Of a DNA stretch of 64,000 nucleotides, positions 47,708 to 60,800 are shown in pieces. Position 1 is the stretch's first letter, and every line of letters begins with the position of its first letter. Origin of the DNA: an uncultured Roseburia sp. (GTDB lineage: Bacteria > Bacillota > Clostridia > Lachnospirales > Lachnospiraceae); NCBI GenBank assembly GCA_947383215.1, contig CANDCP010000009.1, forward strand, positions 1 through 64,000, read 5' to 3'. Under the pieces are notes generated by a model. It was not told the origin of the DNA, searched no databases, and worked only from the letters and a program-made list of their open reading frames with translations. A program made the translations under genes and the position numbers.

Positions 47708-48133
47708 ATGAAACCTCTTCTCACTTTTTTGCAGCTTGACGCTTTCCAACTCTCGCTCGCCGTTGTAATCGGCCTGTCCATCCTTCGGATACTCTCGGAA
47801 GTCCTTGAATGGTTCTGCCGCAGAAACGGCATTGATCTGCGCATTTACCGGGAACGGCGGGAGCGAAAGGAATTAAAGGCAAATCTGCAAAAACTAACCG
47901 ACATGTTCATTGAAAAAGAAATCGACGATATGCGCTGGGAAATCCTAAGCTTTTCCTCGGCCCTCTCCGACGGCCGGAATTTCGGAAAAGAACACTTTGA
48001 ACATATTATTTCCCTCCACACCAAATACGAAACCATATTGGAAGAAAACCACATGGAAAACGGGCTTGTCACAGCCTCCATGGAGGTTATTGAAGAAATC
48101 TATAAAGAAAAGCTGCGAAACGGCACATTTTAA
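47708..48133 (+). CDS. Conserved phage protein with N-terminal membrane helix
   Basis: 141 residues. A transmembrane helix (about 12-30) is followed by a basic coiled-coil-like stretch and the segment FEHIISLHTKYETILEEN, a pattern often seen in small phage proteins next to lysis genes in Clostridia. It may be an accessory to lysis or superinfection control, which is inference. Start two bases after the amidase stop. Confidence 0.65.
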   Translation: MKPLLTFLQLDAFQLSLAVVIGLSILRILSEVLEWFCRRNGIDLRIYRERRERKELKANLQKLTDMFIEKEIDDMRWEILSFSSALSDGRNFGKEHFEHIISLHTKYETILEENHMENGLVTASMEVIEEIYKEKLRNGTF

Positions 48134-48143
48134 GGAGGTAACC

Positions 48144-48347
48144 ATGAAATATCTAAAAATGAAGAAAAAAGAAATTGAACTGAAACTGATTCTCTACACG
48201 GCAATTCTCTCGGCGATCAAAAACAAGGACAGCATATCCGCCCTGCTTGGCAACCTGTACCAGGCGTTAAAGGACGCGCCGCAGGAGGAACTGCAGGAAG
48301 CCTTTCTGCATGAGCTTGCAAAACTTGTACACGAGGAGAACAAATGA
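48144..48347 (+). CDS. Small phage protein
   Basis: 67 residues starting four bases after AAGGAGGT. It has a basic N-terminus (MKYLKMKKKEIELK) and an amphipathic helical remainder. No recognised domain. It overlaps the next small gene by four bases. Confidence 0.65.
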   Translation: MKYLKMKKKEIELKLILYTAILSAIKNKDSISALLGNLYQALKDAPQEELQEAFLHELAKLVHEENK

Positions 48348-48517
48348 GAACGATAAAACCAAAATCATATGTAAAAATGATCGCTATCAAAATTGATGTA
48401 TTTGAATCAAAAATCGTAGACGAACGCCATTTTGCACCGGACGACCTGCAGGCAATCGCGCGTTTTAAAGCCGCATATTCCGACGACAAATACACCGTGA
48501 TCAGCGTTATAATGTAA
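48344..48517 (+). CDS. Very small phage protein
   Basis: 57 residues, overlapping the previous gene (ATGA). It begins MRTIKPKSYVKMIAIKID and ends in a short hydrophobic strand. No recognised motif. It is the last plus-strand gene before the hybrid histidine kinase. Confidence 0.55.
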   Translation: MRTIKPKSYVKMIAIKIDVFESKIVDERHFAPDDLQAIARFKAAYSDDKYTVISVIM

Positions 48518-48538
48518 CAGGGCCTTCCATAAAACCGT

Positions 48539-48581
48539 GACGTCAGCCGAAGCAGCCGCTTATCTCGCTTCGGCTGACGTT
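48539..48581. terminator. Hairpin between convergent genes
   Basis: A perfect 14-base stem ACGTCAGCCGAAGC / GCTTCGGCTGACGT with a 13-base loop lies between the last small phage gene and the end of the histidine kinase gene. T-runs are weak on both strands, so it may stop transcription from either side only partly. Confidence 0.6.
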
Positions 48582-48611
48582 CAAAATATCCATTAAATAT
48601 TCATCATCCTG

Positions 48612-51551
<2,940 letters not shown>

Positions 51552-51675
51552 ATAAAAACATCCTCCCAGATATTATCGTTCGCTTTTACCCCCCATTTTT
51601 TATCATTATATCAGACATACGAAAAAGATGTAAAGACTTTGTCATACCATAAAGAACTTCACGGTAAATATCCAG

Positions 51676-51738
51676 GAATCGAAGCTTGAGAGCAGAACAA
51701 CTCGGTTTATTTCTGTTTTCAAGCTTCAATTCTTTTTA
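51676..51738 (+). terminator. Terminator-like hairpin (copy A)
   Basis: Imperfect arms with GAAGCTTGAGAGCAGAA and TTCTGTTTTCAAGCTTC are followed by TTTTTAT on the plus strand. A homologous hairpin lies at 56714-56777, ahead of the second tape-measure gene, so it belongs to the duplicated module. Confidence 0.7.
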
Positions 51739-51783
51739 TATTCTTCATCAAAGATCAGTTTCAAAATGGAGCTCGATAAGACG

Positions 51784-52029
51784 GTGGAATCGGCCGGAGC
51801 AGCTGCAGGACGTGAATTCCTAAATTACAGAGCAAAAGACCTTCTAACGGTTTTGAATTCGTATCGCCTTTCGGACGGAACCGCCGCAGACACGCCTTCC
51901 CTGGCGTGACAACGGCTTTCCCCGCCATCCATGGCGGGAAATTCCTGAATCTGTACAAAACCATAAGAAGCTCTAATGCTCTTCCATATGGAATTCGCCG
52001 TCTCTGCGTCTGCTCCGGCCGATTTTCAC
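51784..52029. repeat. Large imperfect palindrome, MITE-like insertion
   Basis: About 246 bases fold on themselves: the left part has ATCGGCCGGAGCAG and further matches, including AGAGC and GGTTTTG segments; the right part is its near complement. The homologous site ahead of the second tape-measure gene lacks this block, so it was inserted in one copy or lost from the other. No gene is convincing in it. It could be a small non-autonomous element or a structured RNA. Confidence 0.65.
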
Positions 52030-52037
52030 GGCTTCGG

Positions 52038-53117
52038 ATATCCATTTTCATATCATATTTGATGAATGTATATACAAAGAGAATTGAAATATAGAACTTA
52101 TAAACTTGGGGAATAACCCTCCCTTACCAACTTTTCAACCAATCAAGGGGACCATCCCCGCCAACACAACGAAAGGAGCACAAATGAATGAGTAATTATC
52201 TTTCCACCATTCTTGGGGAAAACTTTGCAGACAAAGCAAAAAGTACCCTGTCTGATATGGCAAATTCTGTCAAAGAAGTTGACACCGCCATGGGAAACCT
52301 CTATCAGACCACAAATGAAACACAGAAAACGTACGAAAACTTTCTAAGAGAAGCAAACCATACAGCCGTAGAACTCGGCTTATCCGTCTCCTCCTTAATT
52401 GAACAGACATCCGCCTGGGCACAGATGGGGTATGGATTTGCCGATTCCGCCAAGCTTGCGGAAATCTCCGCGCTCTATTCCAAAATGAGCGGCATGGACG
52501 GCGGCTCCGCCATAGAAAGCATTTCAGCTCTGATGGATACGTTTCATCTCGCCGCAAACGATATCTCCGGCATGACCGCAGCCCTCTCCGCTTTCGACAA
52601 AGCGGCTTCTAATGCTTCCACCATGGAAAAACTTCAGGAATATCTTTCATCCATGACAGGAAACAACCTTTCCCTTCCAACAGATACCGACAGCCTGACT
52701 TATACATACGACACACTAAAGGCTGTCTCCGAAATCTGGGGGCAGCTCTCCGCCTCACAGCAGGGCATGGTTCTAAATATCACCGGAACAGAAGTTTACA
52801 AATCCGGCATGGAGAACATGATGGACGGACTTGCAAATGGAACGGCGGATTCCTCCATGATCGCAACACTCTCCGGCATCGGCAATTCCATGCAGGCAAA
52901 TACAGCCTTGCTGGACACTTATACCGGAAAGACCACGCAGTTTGAAAGCGCCTATCAATCGCTCGCAAAAACCGTCACCGATTCCCCGGCCCTTAAATCT
53001 ATCACAGAATTCGGGACAAAACTGATTGGAATCCTTGATTCCGTGATTGACAAATTCGGCCTGCTCCCCACGCTTATAACGGGAATTGCAGCCAAATCCG
53101 CATTTAAAAACGTAGGT
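52038..53117 (+). repeat. Direct repeat, copy A (leader and first exon of tape measure)
   Basis: About 1.08 kb that is nearly identical to 56805-57878 at its 5' end and diverges gradually toward its 3' end. It includes the leader with TGATGAATGTATATACA, two small GC hairpins and a GAAAGGAG ribosome site, and the entire first exon. Offset between the copies is constant at 4767 bases up to the start codon. Confidence 0.9.
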
Positions 53118-53804
53118 CATAACAAAATGCTGTTATGCCATTAAGATATTACGATTACGAATTGTAATTCGAATACGCCTACCCTGTTCCAAAGGCGACT
53201 TGAATGAGAAGAACAATCTTCGAAAGAACAGGCGGTGGTCTGTTTGCCGTGACATCCGTCACGTTTTGGGCCACATAAGGAAACAACCGAAATTGGCACA
53301 TTTCGTGCGGCCCTTAATGATTTGGGTCCGGGGTAATCCGTACGCTTAACTACGAACCTGCCGTGGCGACATGGCAGGGGCAAGGGGTAACGCCCAAGGT
53401 ATCGTAAAAAGGTTAAGCCAGGAAAATCCGCAGCCAAGCTTCTTAAATAACAAACACGAATAATCATTCATCCATTTTCTGTCTTATTTAAGAAGAAGGT
53501 TCACAGACTTTAATGGGAATCTGGATATTAAGGAAACGCGCTGATGCGCGAGTAAAGCATCGACTTAATGGTTGGCAACCTATGTTCAGAAAGGTAAAGT
53601 CGGGGCTAACAGGCAGCGCATGCCTGAAATCATTTGTCTGTCCTCTTTTGCAGACATATGCGCATTTGTGGCCTGTCCTGCCGGCAGGAAAAAAGAGACG
53701 GCAGAAGCTTCAACATAAAAATGCCAGCCGTATGTTACAGCTGACATCTCAACAATTCCATCAAGATAATGGGTTAATAACGCCCCATGCCATACTATGT
53801 ATCA

Positions 53805-54242
53805 TCAAAAATTACTCCCACAACTCTTGCAATGCCACTGCTTTCCGATTTTGGAAGAGCCGAGGCCGAGCAGACCGGCAGAAAAGCCGACTCCAAAGCC
53901 AGACAGCTTCTTCGTGTTGGAGGAATGACAGTACGGACAGGAAACGCCTGAAAGATTAAATGCGACATTTCCCCTCTTCCTTTCTTCCTCAAACTTTTCT
54001 TCCAGCTTCTGTTTTACCTTCTCCTCCATCTCCTTATCATACTCCGGCTGGGAGCGGACATGCTCGTCTAAAAATTCCTCGCATTCTTTCTCATGCGGTG
54101 GAACCATCCAATCCCTTACAAGCTCATCCGGGACATACCCCCACCCCGGATATCCACACATTGGGCACTTATCATAGTGATCATCATCAAATTCAGCAAA
54201 ATGATCAGCGCATCTTTTACAATATCGAATCCTTTTATCCAT
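53805..54242 (-). CDS. Zinc-ribbon protein inside intron 1
   Basis: 145 residues. N-terminal zinc knuckle CKRCADHF...CPMCG, a charged helical middle (EYDKEMEEKVKQKLEEKFEEER), and a C-terminal zinc ribbon CPYCHSSNTKKLSGFG...WHCKSCGSNF with a glycine-rich turn. The C-terminal domain is widespread in small Firmicutes and phage proteins. It is encoded on the strand opposite the tape measure. It is not a known homing endonuclease family. Function unknown; a DNA- or RNA-binding role is plausible. Confidence 0.8.
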   Translation of the reverse strand: MDKRIRYCKRCADHFAEFDDDHYDKCPMCGYPGWGYVPDELVRDWMVPPHEKECEEFLDEHVRSQPEYDKEMEEKVKQKLEEKFEEERKRGNVAFNLSGVSCPYCHSSNTKKLSGFGVGFSAGLLGLGSSKIGKQWHCKSCGSNF

Positions 54243-54296
54243 ACACTTTGCCTCCCGTTTTTCCTTTTATTATATTCGCTTTCCCCACAAAAACCA

Positions 54297-54735
54297 TCAG
54301 AAGTTACTCCCGCAGCTCTTGCAATGCCACTGCTTTCCAATTTTGGAAGAGCCAAGGCCAAGCAAACCGGCAGAAAAACCGACTCCAAAGCCGGACAGCT
54401 TCTTTGTGTTGGAGGAATGGCAGTACGGACAGGAAACGCCATTGTAAGCAAAAGTCGGCCGGTAATTCCGGCGGTCTTCTTCCACCTGTTCTCTCACCAT
54501 CTGTTGCACCTTCTCATCCATCTCCTTATCATACTCCGGCTGGGATCGGACATGCTCGTCTAAAAATTCTTCACATTCCTTTTTATATTTCGCAATCATC
54601 CATACTCTTGCAAGCTCATCCGGGACATATCCCCCCCCCGGGGTACCCGCACCTTGGGCACTTATCATAGTGATCATCACCAAACTCACCTATAAAATTG
54701 GCACACCTTTTACAATATCGAATCCTTGTATCCAT
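54297..54735 (-). pseudogene. Second zinc-ribbon gene in intron 1, frameshifted at a G9 tract
   Basis: A tandem paralogue of the neighbouring gene, beginning MDTRIRYCKRC at 54735 and ending in the same CHSSNTKKLSGFG and WHCKSCGSNF motifs. The full span is 439 bases, exactly one more than the 438 of the intact copy. The extra base falls in a run of nine G (minus strand, 54639-54631), after which the frame meets an early stop. Either a true inactivation, a slipping homopolymer switch, or a sequencing error. Confidence 0.75.
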
Positions 54736-56542
54736 ACGTCATTCCTCCCGTTTTTCTTTTTATTATATTCGCTTTCCCCACAAAAAGCAACCGTTAGCCG
54801 GTATTGAACTTCGAAAAGGAAAACGGGGCATTTACCAATCTCACTGCAAACTTTGGGAAAATCAAACAGACGATGTCCGCAAACAGCTTAAAAACGCTGT
54901 GGAACGGAACGCAGGATTTTAAACATGACGTGGTTTCAATCCCAGAAGCTGATATGCAGAACAAGTACAAACAATACTTAAATATGACACAGAATTTATC
55001 TGACGGGATGTCCGATTCTGATTTCAGTAACAAATATGGAAGCGAATCCAAATGGATGCAAAACTATGCCATCGAAACCCAAAACTCCGCCAAATCCATG
55101 GAGGAGTTTGCAGAGGTCAACAAAAAAGCCAAGGCGGCGCAGGACGCTGCCAACAACTCCATGCAAACCGCCGGTCTAAAATCCAAACTGTTAACCGGAG
55201 GGATGCAGATGCTTGGCTCCGCCTTGCAGGGAGCTGCCGTCGGTCTACTTTTCTTTGTAGGTTCTAAGGTTGTGGAAAGTATCAGTAACTATGCTAACCG
55301 TGTAAAAATCGCCAATGAGGAAATGAGAGACGCCGTCTCCTCCTATGGCTCGGCAAAATCCAATTTAGACGATATCAATTCCAAACTAGAAGAAAATAAA
55401 ACTGCCATGGCAGAACTTCAGGCAAAGGGCAATCTGACCTACGCAGAAAAAGGACAGTTGGAAGAGCTTCAGGCTATCACACAAGAACTTGAAATTCAGC
55501 GCGATATCGCTGAAAATGACCTGGAAAAAGCCAGCAGGGAAGCCGCCGCCAAAGCGGTGGACGCTTATGACAAACAATATGGCTCTTATGATATTTCCAG
55601 TGATGATATTGACGAAAAAGTGGAACGTACCAAACAAAACGGAGTTATCACCGTCTCTGAAGGAGAAAACGATATTTCCGGAAATCTGGCGCAGCTTAAG
55701 GTTCTTAATAATAAACAAAACGAAACTGAAGAAAAGCTGAAAGACCGCAAAAACCTGGACGCTAGTGAAATTGAATTTTTGGAATATGACTTTGACACTT
55801 ATACGGAAGAAATCCGCGCTCTAAAAGCCGACATAAATACATCTCTTTCGGACCTGGAAGAAAAAAGGCAGGCTCTTAAGCCGGAATACAAACAGGCCCT
55901 TGAAAAACAAAAAAATAATCAGACACTGTTACCTGAAGAGAATGATGCACTGGAATGCTATGAAAAAATTGAAGATCATATTCGCCTGATCTACGAATAT
56001 ACCGATAAAAACAAGTGGAATTCCATGCAGTTTTCTTCTCTCTTCAACACCAGTGATTTCGCAAAAAATAAAGAACAACTCCTTGAAATGTCCAAAGCCG
56101 GTACGCTGACAGAGGACGCCCTAAGCGCCTTCCCGAATTTAAAAAGTCAGATTGAGGGCATGGATTTGATGCTGGATGGTGAAACAACTTCTATGCAGGC
56201 ATTTATCGAGGAGGTTTCCGCGCTCGCCGACGAAGAGAAGGAAATCGAAGGCTTCACTCCAAAACTCGACATTGCAGGAGCTACGAAAAATCTCCAAAAG
56301 GATCTTGCGCCTGCGCTGAGTTCCTTGCAGTCCGCTTACGAAAATATTTTTACCGCGGACGGCTTCACTCTGGAAAATGCTGTCGGCGACGTGATCCCCA
56401 CGCTGCAAAACGAACTGGAAAAAATAGAAGGACTTGACACCTCGGCGGTGGAAGATCTCTTTGCCACGCTGGCTAGCCCGACGGCGTCCGCTGAAAACGT
56501 ACAGGAAGCTTTCAATCAGGTGGCCGCTTCTTTTCTGTACAG

Positions 56543-56629
56543 CTCTTTGGTGCCGCCCCCTCACCCTTTGGTTCGGCGGCATTTCGTAGGAAGGCATTTC
56601 GAAAAATGCTTCGCATTTGCCTTCCTCCT
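56543..56629. repeat. Small palindromic insertion disrupting tape measure 1
   Basis: About 87 bases absent from the homologous point of the second tape-measure gene (between TACAG and GATAC). It has two inverted pairs: GCCGCC/GGCGGC and AGGAAGGCA with a near-complement TGCCTTCCT. The insertion shifts the reading frame. It has no coding capacity and looks like a small non-autonomous repeat. Confidence 0.6.
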
Positions 56630-56648
56630 GATACACTCAAAAATCTAA

Positions 56649-56954
56649 ACGACGAGACAGCGTCGGCAGTTGTCGGCCAGTTAGAAGCAATCGGCATTGT
56701 AAATTCAATCTAAGAATTAAGGCTTGAGAACAGAACTACCCTAATTTATTTCTGTTTTCAATCTTCAATTCTTTTTTAGAGCCTTCATCAATAATCAGTT
56801 TAGAATATCCATTTTCATTTCATATTTGATGAATGTATATACAAAGAGAATTGAAATATAGAACTTATAAACTTGGGGAATAACCCTCCCTTACCAACTT
56901 TTCAACCAATCAAGGGGACCATCCCCGCCAACACAACGAAAGGAGCACAAATGA
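56649..56954. other. Interval with gene remnant, terminator and leader copy B
   Basis: 56630-56713 is the out-of-frame end of tape measure 1 (DTLKNLNDETA to VNSI, stop). 56714-56777 is the terminator hairpin homologous to 51676-51738. 56805-56954 is the leader repeat with TGATGAATGTATATACA and the GAAAGGAG site of the second tape-measure gene. Confidence 0.75.
56714..56777 (+). terminator. Terminator-like hairpin (copy B)
   Basis: Arms around GGCTTGAGAACAGAA and TTCTGTTTTCAATCTTC followed by TTTTTT. Homologous to the hairpin at 51676. It should end transcription of the truncated first tape-measure gene. Confidence 0.7.
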
Positions 56955-57878
56955 ATGAGTAATTATCTTTCCACCATTCTTGGGGAAAACTTTGCAGACA
57001 AAGCAAAAAGTACCCTGTCTGATATGGCAAATTCTGTCAAAGAAGTTGACACCGCCATGGGAAACCTCTATCAGACCACAAATGAAACACAGAAAACGTA
57101 CGAAAATTTTCTAAAAGAAGCAAACCATACAGCCGTGGAACTCGGCTTATCCGTCTCCTCTTTAATTGAGCAGACATCCGCCTGGGCACAGATGGGGTAT
57201 GGATTTAATGATTCCGCCAAGCTTGCGGAAATTTCTGCCCTCTATTCCAAACTAAACGGAATGAACGGTGATTCCGCTGTTAAAAGCATTTCTGCTCTGA
57301 TGGATACGTTCCATCTCGCCGCAGACGATATCTCCGGCATGACCGCGGCTCTTTCCGCTTTCGACAACGCGGCTTCTAATATTTCCTCTATGGAACAATT
57401 ACAGAAGTATATTTCCGACATGACCGGGAAAAAACTGTCCCTTCCTACAAATATGGACAGTCTGACTTACACATACGACACACTAAAAGCAATCTCCGAA
57501 ATCTGGGAACAGCTCTCCGCTTCACAGCAAAAACAAGCCTTAAAGATCAGCGGAATGGAAGACTACAACGCCGACATGAACAAGCTAATGGACGGACTTG
57601 CAAATGGAACGGCCGATTCTTCCATGATCACTACACTCTCCGGCATCGGCAATTCCATGCAGGCAAATGAAGCCCTGCTGGACACTTATACCGGAAAGAC
57701 CGCACAGTTTGAAAGCGCCTACAAGTCCCTTGCCAAAACAATCACGGATTCTTCCGTTGCAACCAGATTCCAAAGCATTCAAACCAGTCTGATTACTGCG
57801 ATTGACGCCATTATCAATAAGTTTGGCCTCCTCCCCGTACTCTTTACAGGAATCGCAGTCAAAAATCCAAACGTAGGT
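56805..57878 (+). repeat. Direct repeat, copy B (leader and first exon of tape measure)
   Basis: Second copy of the 1.08-kb module, near identical to 52038-53117 for the leader and the first 300 coding bases, then with more substitutions and a net loss of two codons. It lacks the large palindrome found ahead of copy A. Confidence 0.9.
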
Positions 57879-60800
57879 CATAACAAAACGCTGTTATGCT
57901 ATTAAAATATTACGATTCACAACCGTATAAGCAAAACAGGACGCTGCAAAAGCAGCGACAGACGGCTCAGCCGACTGGCTTTGCGCATGTGCGTGGAGCG
58001 GTTTTGAATTGTAATTCGAATATGCCTACCCTGTTCCAAAGGCGACTTGAATGAGAAGAAAAATCTTCGAAAGAACAGGCGGTGGTCTGTTTTCCGTGAC
58101 ATTTGTCATGTTTTGGACCACGTAAGGAAACAACCGAAATTGGCACGCTTCGTGCGGCTCTTAATGATTTGGGTCCGGGGTAATCCGTACGCTTAACTAC
58201 TAACCTGCCATGGCGACAAGACAGGGGCAAGGGGTAACGCCCAAGGTACAGTAAAAAAGTTAAGCCAGGAAAATCCGCAGCCAAGCTTCTTAAAATCATA
58301 TCGTATAGAATGAATTCTGTTCTATCATGTTTAAGAAGAAGGTTCACAGACTTTAATGGGAATCTGGATATAGCTCATATATTCAGAAAGGTAAAGTCGG
58401 GGCTAGAAGGCAGTGCATGCCTGAAATCATTTGTCTGTCCTCTTTTGCAGACATATGCACACTTGTGGCCTGTTTTGCCGGCAGGGAAAAAAGAGACGGC
58501 AAAAATGCCAGCCGTTTAACACCGACTGGCAAATATTAATTCTTATGCATTTAAAAATCACTGTCACAACGGTTGCAATGCCACTGTTTTCCCAGACTGG
58601 AAGAGCCAAGGCCAAGCAACCCGGCCGCAAAGCCTCTGCTAAACCCGGAAATCTTCTTCGTATTGGTTGAGTGGCAGTATGGACATTCAATCGTCGGCAC
58701 GCCCGTTGTGATATATTTCATATCATAACTTGGTTTTGGCTGTTCTCTTACTTCGCTTCGTATATATTTTCCCGTTTCGTCAAATATTTCAGTTATCCAA
58801 TAACTCATCTTTTTATGACATTTCGGGCATATATATGCTCCCGTACTATCAGGTTCAACATCATAAGGATTCCTACAGTGATCACAAAAATAAATGTCTT
58901 TTTCCATTTCTCATACCTCCTGGATTTTATTTATAATTATACACCTTCACAAAGTGTAAGTAAATAGCTTGATATTCAAAACCATCAAAGACGAATCGTC
59001 TGGCGCCATCAAATCACTAAGCTTATTTAACAAAGATTTTTCCGCCATCAAGGAAGATCTCGCCAGTGGACAAACTTTATTCTATTCTCTGTTCGGAAAA
59101 GGTATAAACAAAAGCGATATTCGAGCAATCGAAAATTATATAAACCTTATTGAGTCCGGCTCCGATCCTAACCAAGCATGGGCCAGAACCATGAACGGCT
59201 GCTCTGCAGCAGCCATTGAACAGGCCAGAGCCTGCAACGGCAATGTCGACGCCCTGCGCGCTTTGACAAAAGCACAAAACCAAAATATTGTCGCAGCAAA
59301 AGCAACCCAGACAGCTTATAAAGGCCTTGCCGCAATCGGAAATATTGTCTCCGGCCTGTTTCTCTCTTTCGCTGTCTCCACCGTTATCACCGCCATTGAC
59401 AATCTAATCCACCGCGTGGAAAAAGCAAAGGAAGCAGGCAAAGAAGCCCAGAATACCATTAATGAATCCCAGAATAGGCTGAAAGAAGCCTCCTCAACGA
59501 TTGCGGAAAATCGCAAACGCTTCCTTGAATTAAGCGAAGGCGTCGACCAGTTCTCCAATAACCTCACCTTGTCTGAAAAAGATTATGAGGAATATATTTC
59601 TATCTCACAAGAACTTGCCGAGCTTTTCCCGCAATTAATCAACGGATATGACAACCAGGGCAACGCCCTCCTTGATATCGGCAAAAATGCCGAGGAGACA
59701 AAGGAAAAACTAAACGGCCTGTTAGAGACAGAACAACTGCTGGCCGATCAAACCCTCATCGACAACCTGGATGATGTCGCAAGAAGCGTCGCCGCCTCTG
59801 TCGGCGAAAACATCGACGATATTGAAACTATGGAATCAGAGCTTAATGAGCTTCAAAATAACCACTATTTAGTGAACTTCAATTTTCAAAATCCGGAAGG
59901 CGTCTTTCACTTTAAGCCTGACGATTTTTACAAATATGGCTCTGAAATGCAAAAAGCCCTGGACGCGGCCGGGGCGGAATATAAACTAGATGGCCACAAC
60001 ATTGAAATCATCTCTGCAACAGAAAAACAGCTTGCACAGGCGCAAAAGCAGTACGACGCCTTTATGGAAACAGAAAACAGAAGCTACCAGGCATCCGTCG
60101 CCGGACTCAAACAAAGTATCGAAGAAAAGAAACAAATCAACCGCAGCTACTATGCACAAATGACGGCAAATCTTCAGGTATGGACGAAACAGTCTTATGA
60201 TTATCAATATATCTCTGCGCCAATGCAGAAACTTGTAGACACAATTGTGCCGTCCATCGACTGGTCCTCACTTGAAGAGCCGCCTCAAACCGCTGCCAAT
60301 TACGAAGACTATATCCAAAAAAATATTCTTGACCCGCTTATGCAAATCCCCGAAGAGTACAGGACAGAAGCTACAAAGCTGATTTCAAAAATGATGTCTT
60401 TTGAACAGGGGGACTTAGATGTCCTTCCCGTCGCCGACAAACTACAGGATCTGTTAAACACTCTTAATCTGACCATCGACCTGACCCCGATTATTGGAAA
60501 TGAGGAAGAGGCAAAACACAAACTGCAAAACTCCTTAGACAGTATCCTCTTAACGGATGCGGGCACCTCACGGCTGGCCGTCGATATGGCCCGCAATCGC
60601 GGAAATGAAGTAAAACAGATCGATTCCAATTTTTATGAATTTGACCCAGAGGAAAATAAAAAACTCACGAAATATACCGAGGATTTCAACGAGGAACAGA
60701 TTGAACTGTGGGCCGAAGTCACCTATGGATGCAGAGACGCTGAATCGGCAATTCGAGCATACGAGCAGGCATTGACCAAAAAACCCAAAACCTCCATTGT

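Larger units (their letters stand above)
53118..54800 (+). ncRNA. Group I intron, copy 1 (1683 bases)
   Basis: P1: the 5' exon end GTAGGT (53112-53117) pairs with guide GCCTAC (53177-53182), with the U-G pair at the splice site. P10: AATAC (53172-53176) pairs with 3' exon GTATT (54801-54805). Core: AATCCGCAGCCAAGC (Q), GGTTCACAGACTTTA (R) and P7 pairing of GACTTTA (53506-53512) with TAAAGTC (53595-53601). Splicing joins codons in phase 0. About 1.1 kb beyond the core, antisense to the transcript, hold two zinc-ribbon genes, as in composite IStron layouts, but no transposase is seen. Confidence 0.88.
52188..56648 (+). pseudogene. Tail tape-measure gene, copy 1, intron-split and truncated
   Basis: Exon 1 is 52188-53117 (310 residues) and exon 2 is 54801-56648. 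Exon 1 has the phage tape-measure core: AVELGLSVSSLIEQTSAWAQMGYGF and the GLLPTLITGIAA segment, ending KNVG. Exon 2 (VLNFEKENGAF onward) has a hydrophobic segment and long coiled coils. Near residue 895 the frame is broken by an inserted block at about 56543-56629; after it, codons resembling copy 2 (DTLKNLNDETA) resume in another frame and stop at 56713. The gene is therefore about half the length of copy 2 and probably nonfunctional as a full tape measure. Confidence 0.75.

Noticed and set aside
51761-52051. 96-codon minus-strand frame as a gene
   Set aside because: It lies within the large palindrome, has no ribosome site and is a by-product of the inverted repeat.
53960-54670. Plus-strand frames of 145-236 codons in intron 1
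   Set aside because: They are antisense to the zinc-ribbon genes and have low-complexity composition with no ribosome sites.
54804-56648. Independent gene starting with TTG at 54804
   Set aside because: The frame opens at 54798 and has no ribosome site; P10 pairing and phase show it is the second exon of the tape-measure gene.
53118-58971. True IStron with IS605-type TnpA or TnpB
   Set aside because: Geometry is similar, but no transposase or TnpB-like frame exists on either strand, and the 5' flank is GTAGGT, not the TTGAT reported for known clostridial IStrons.
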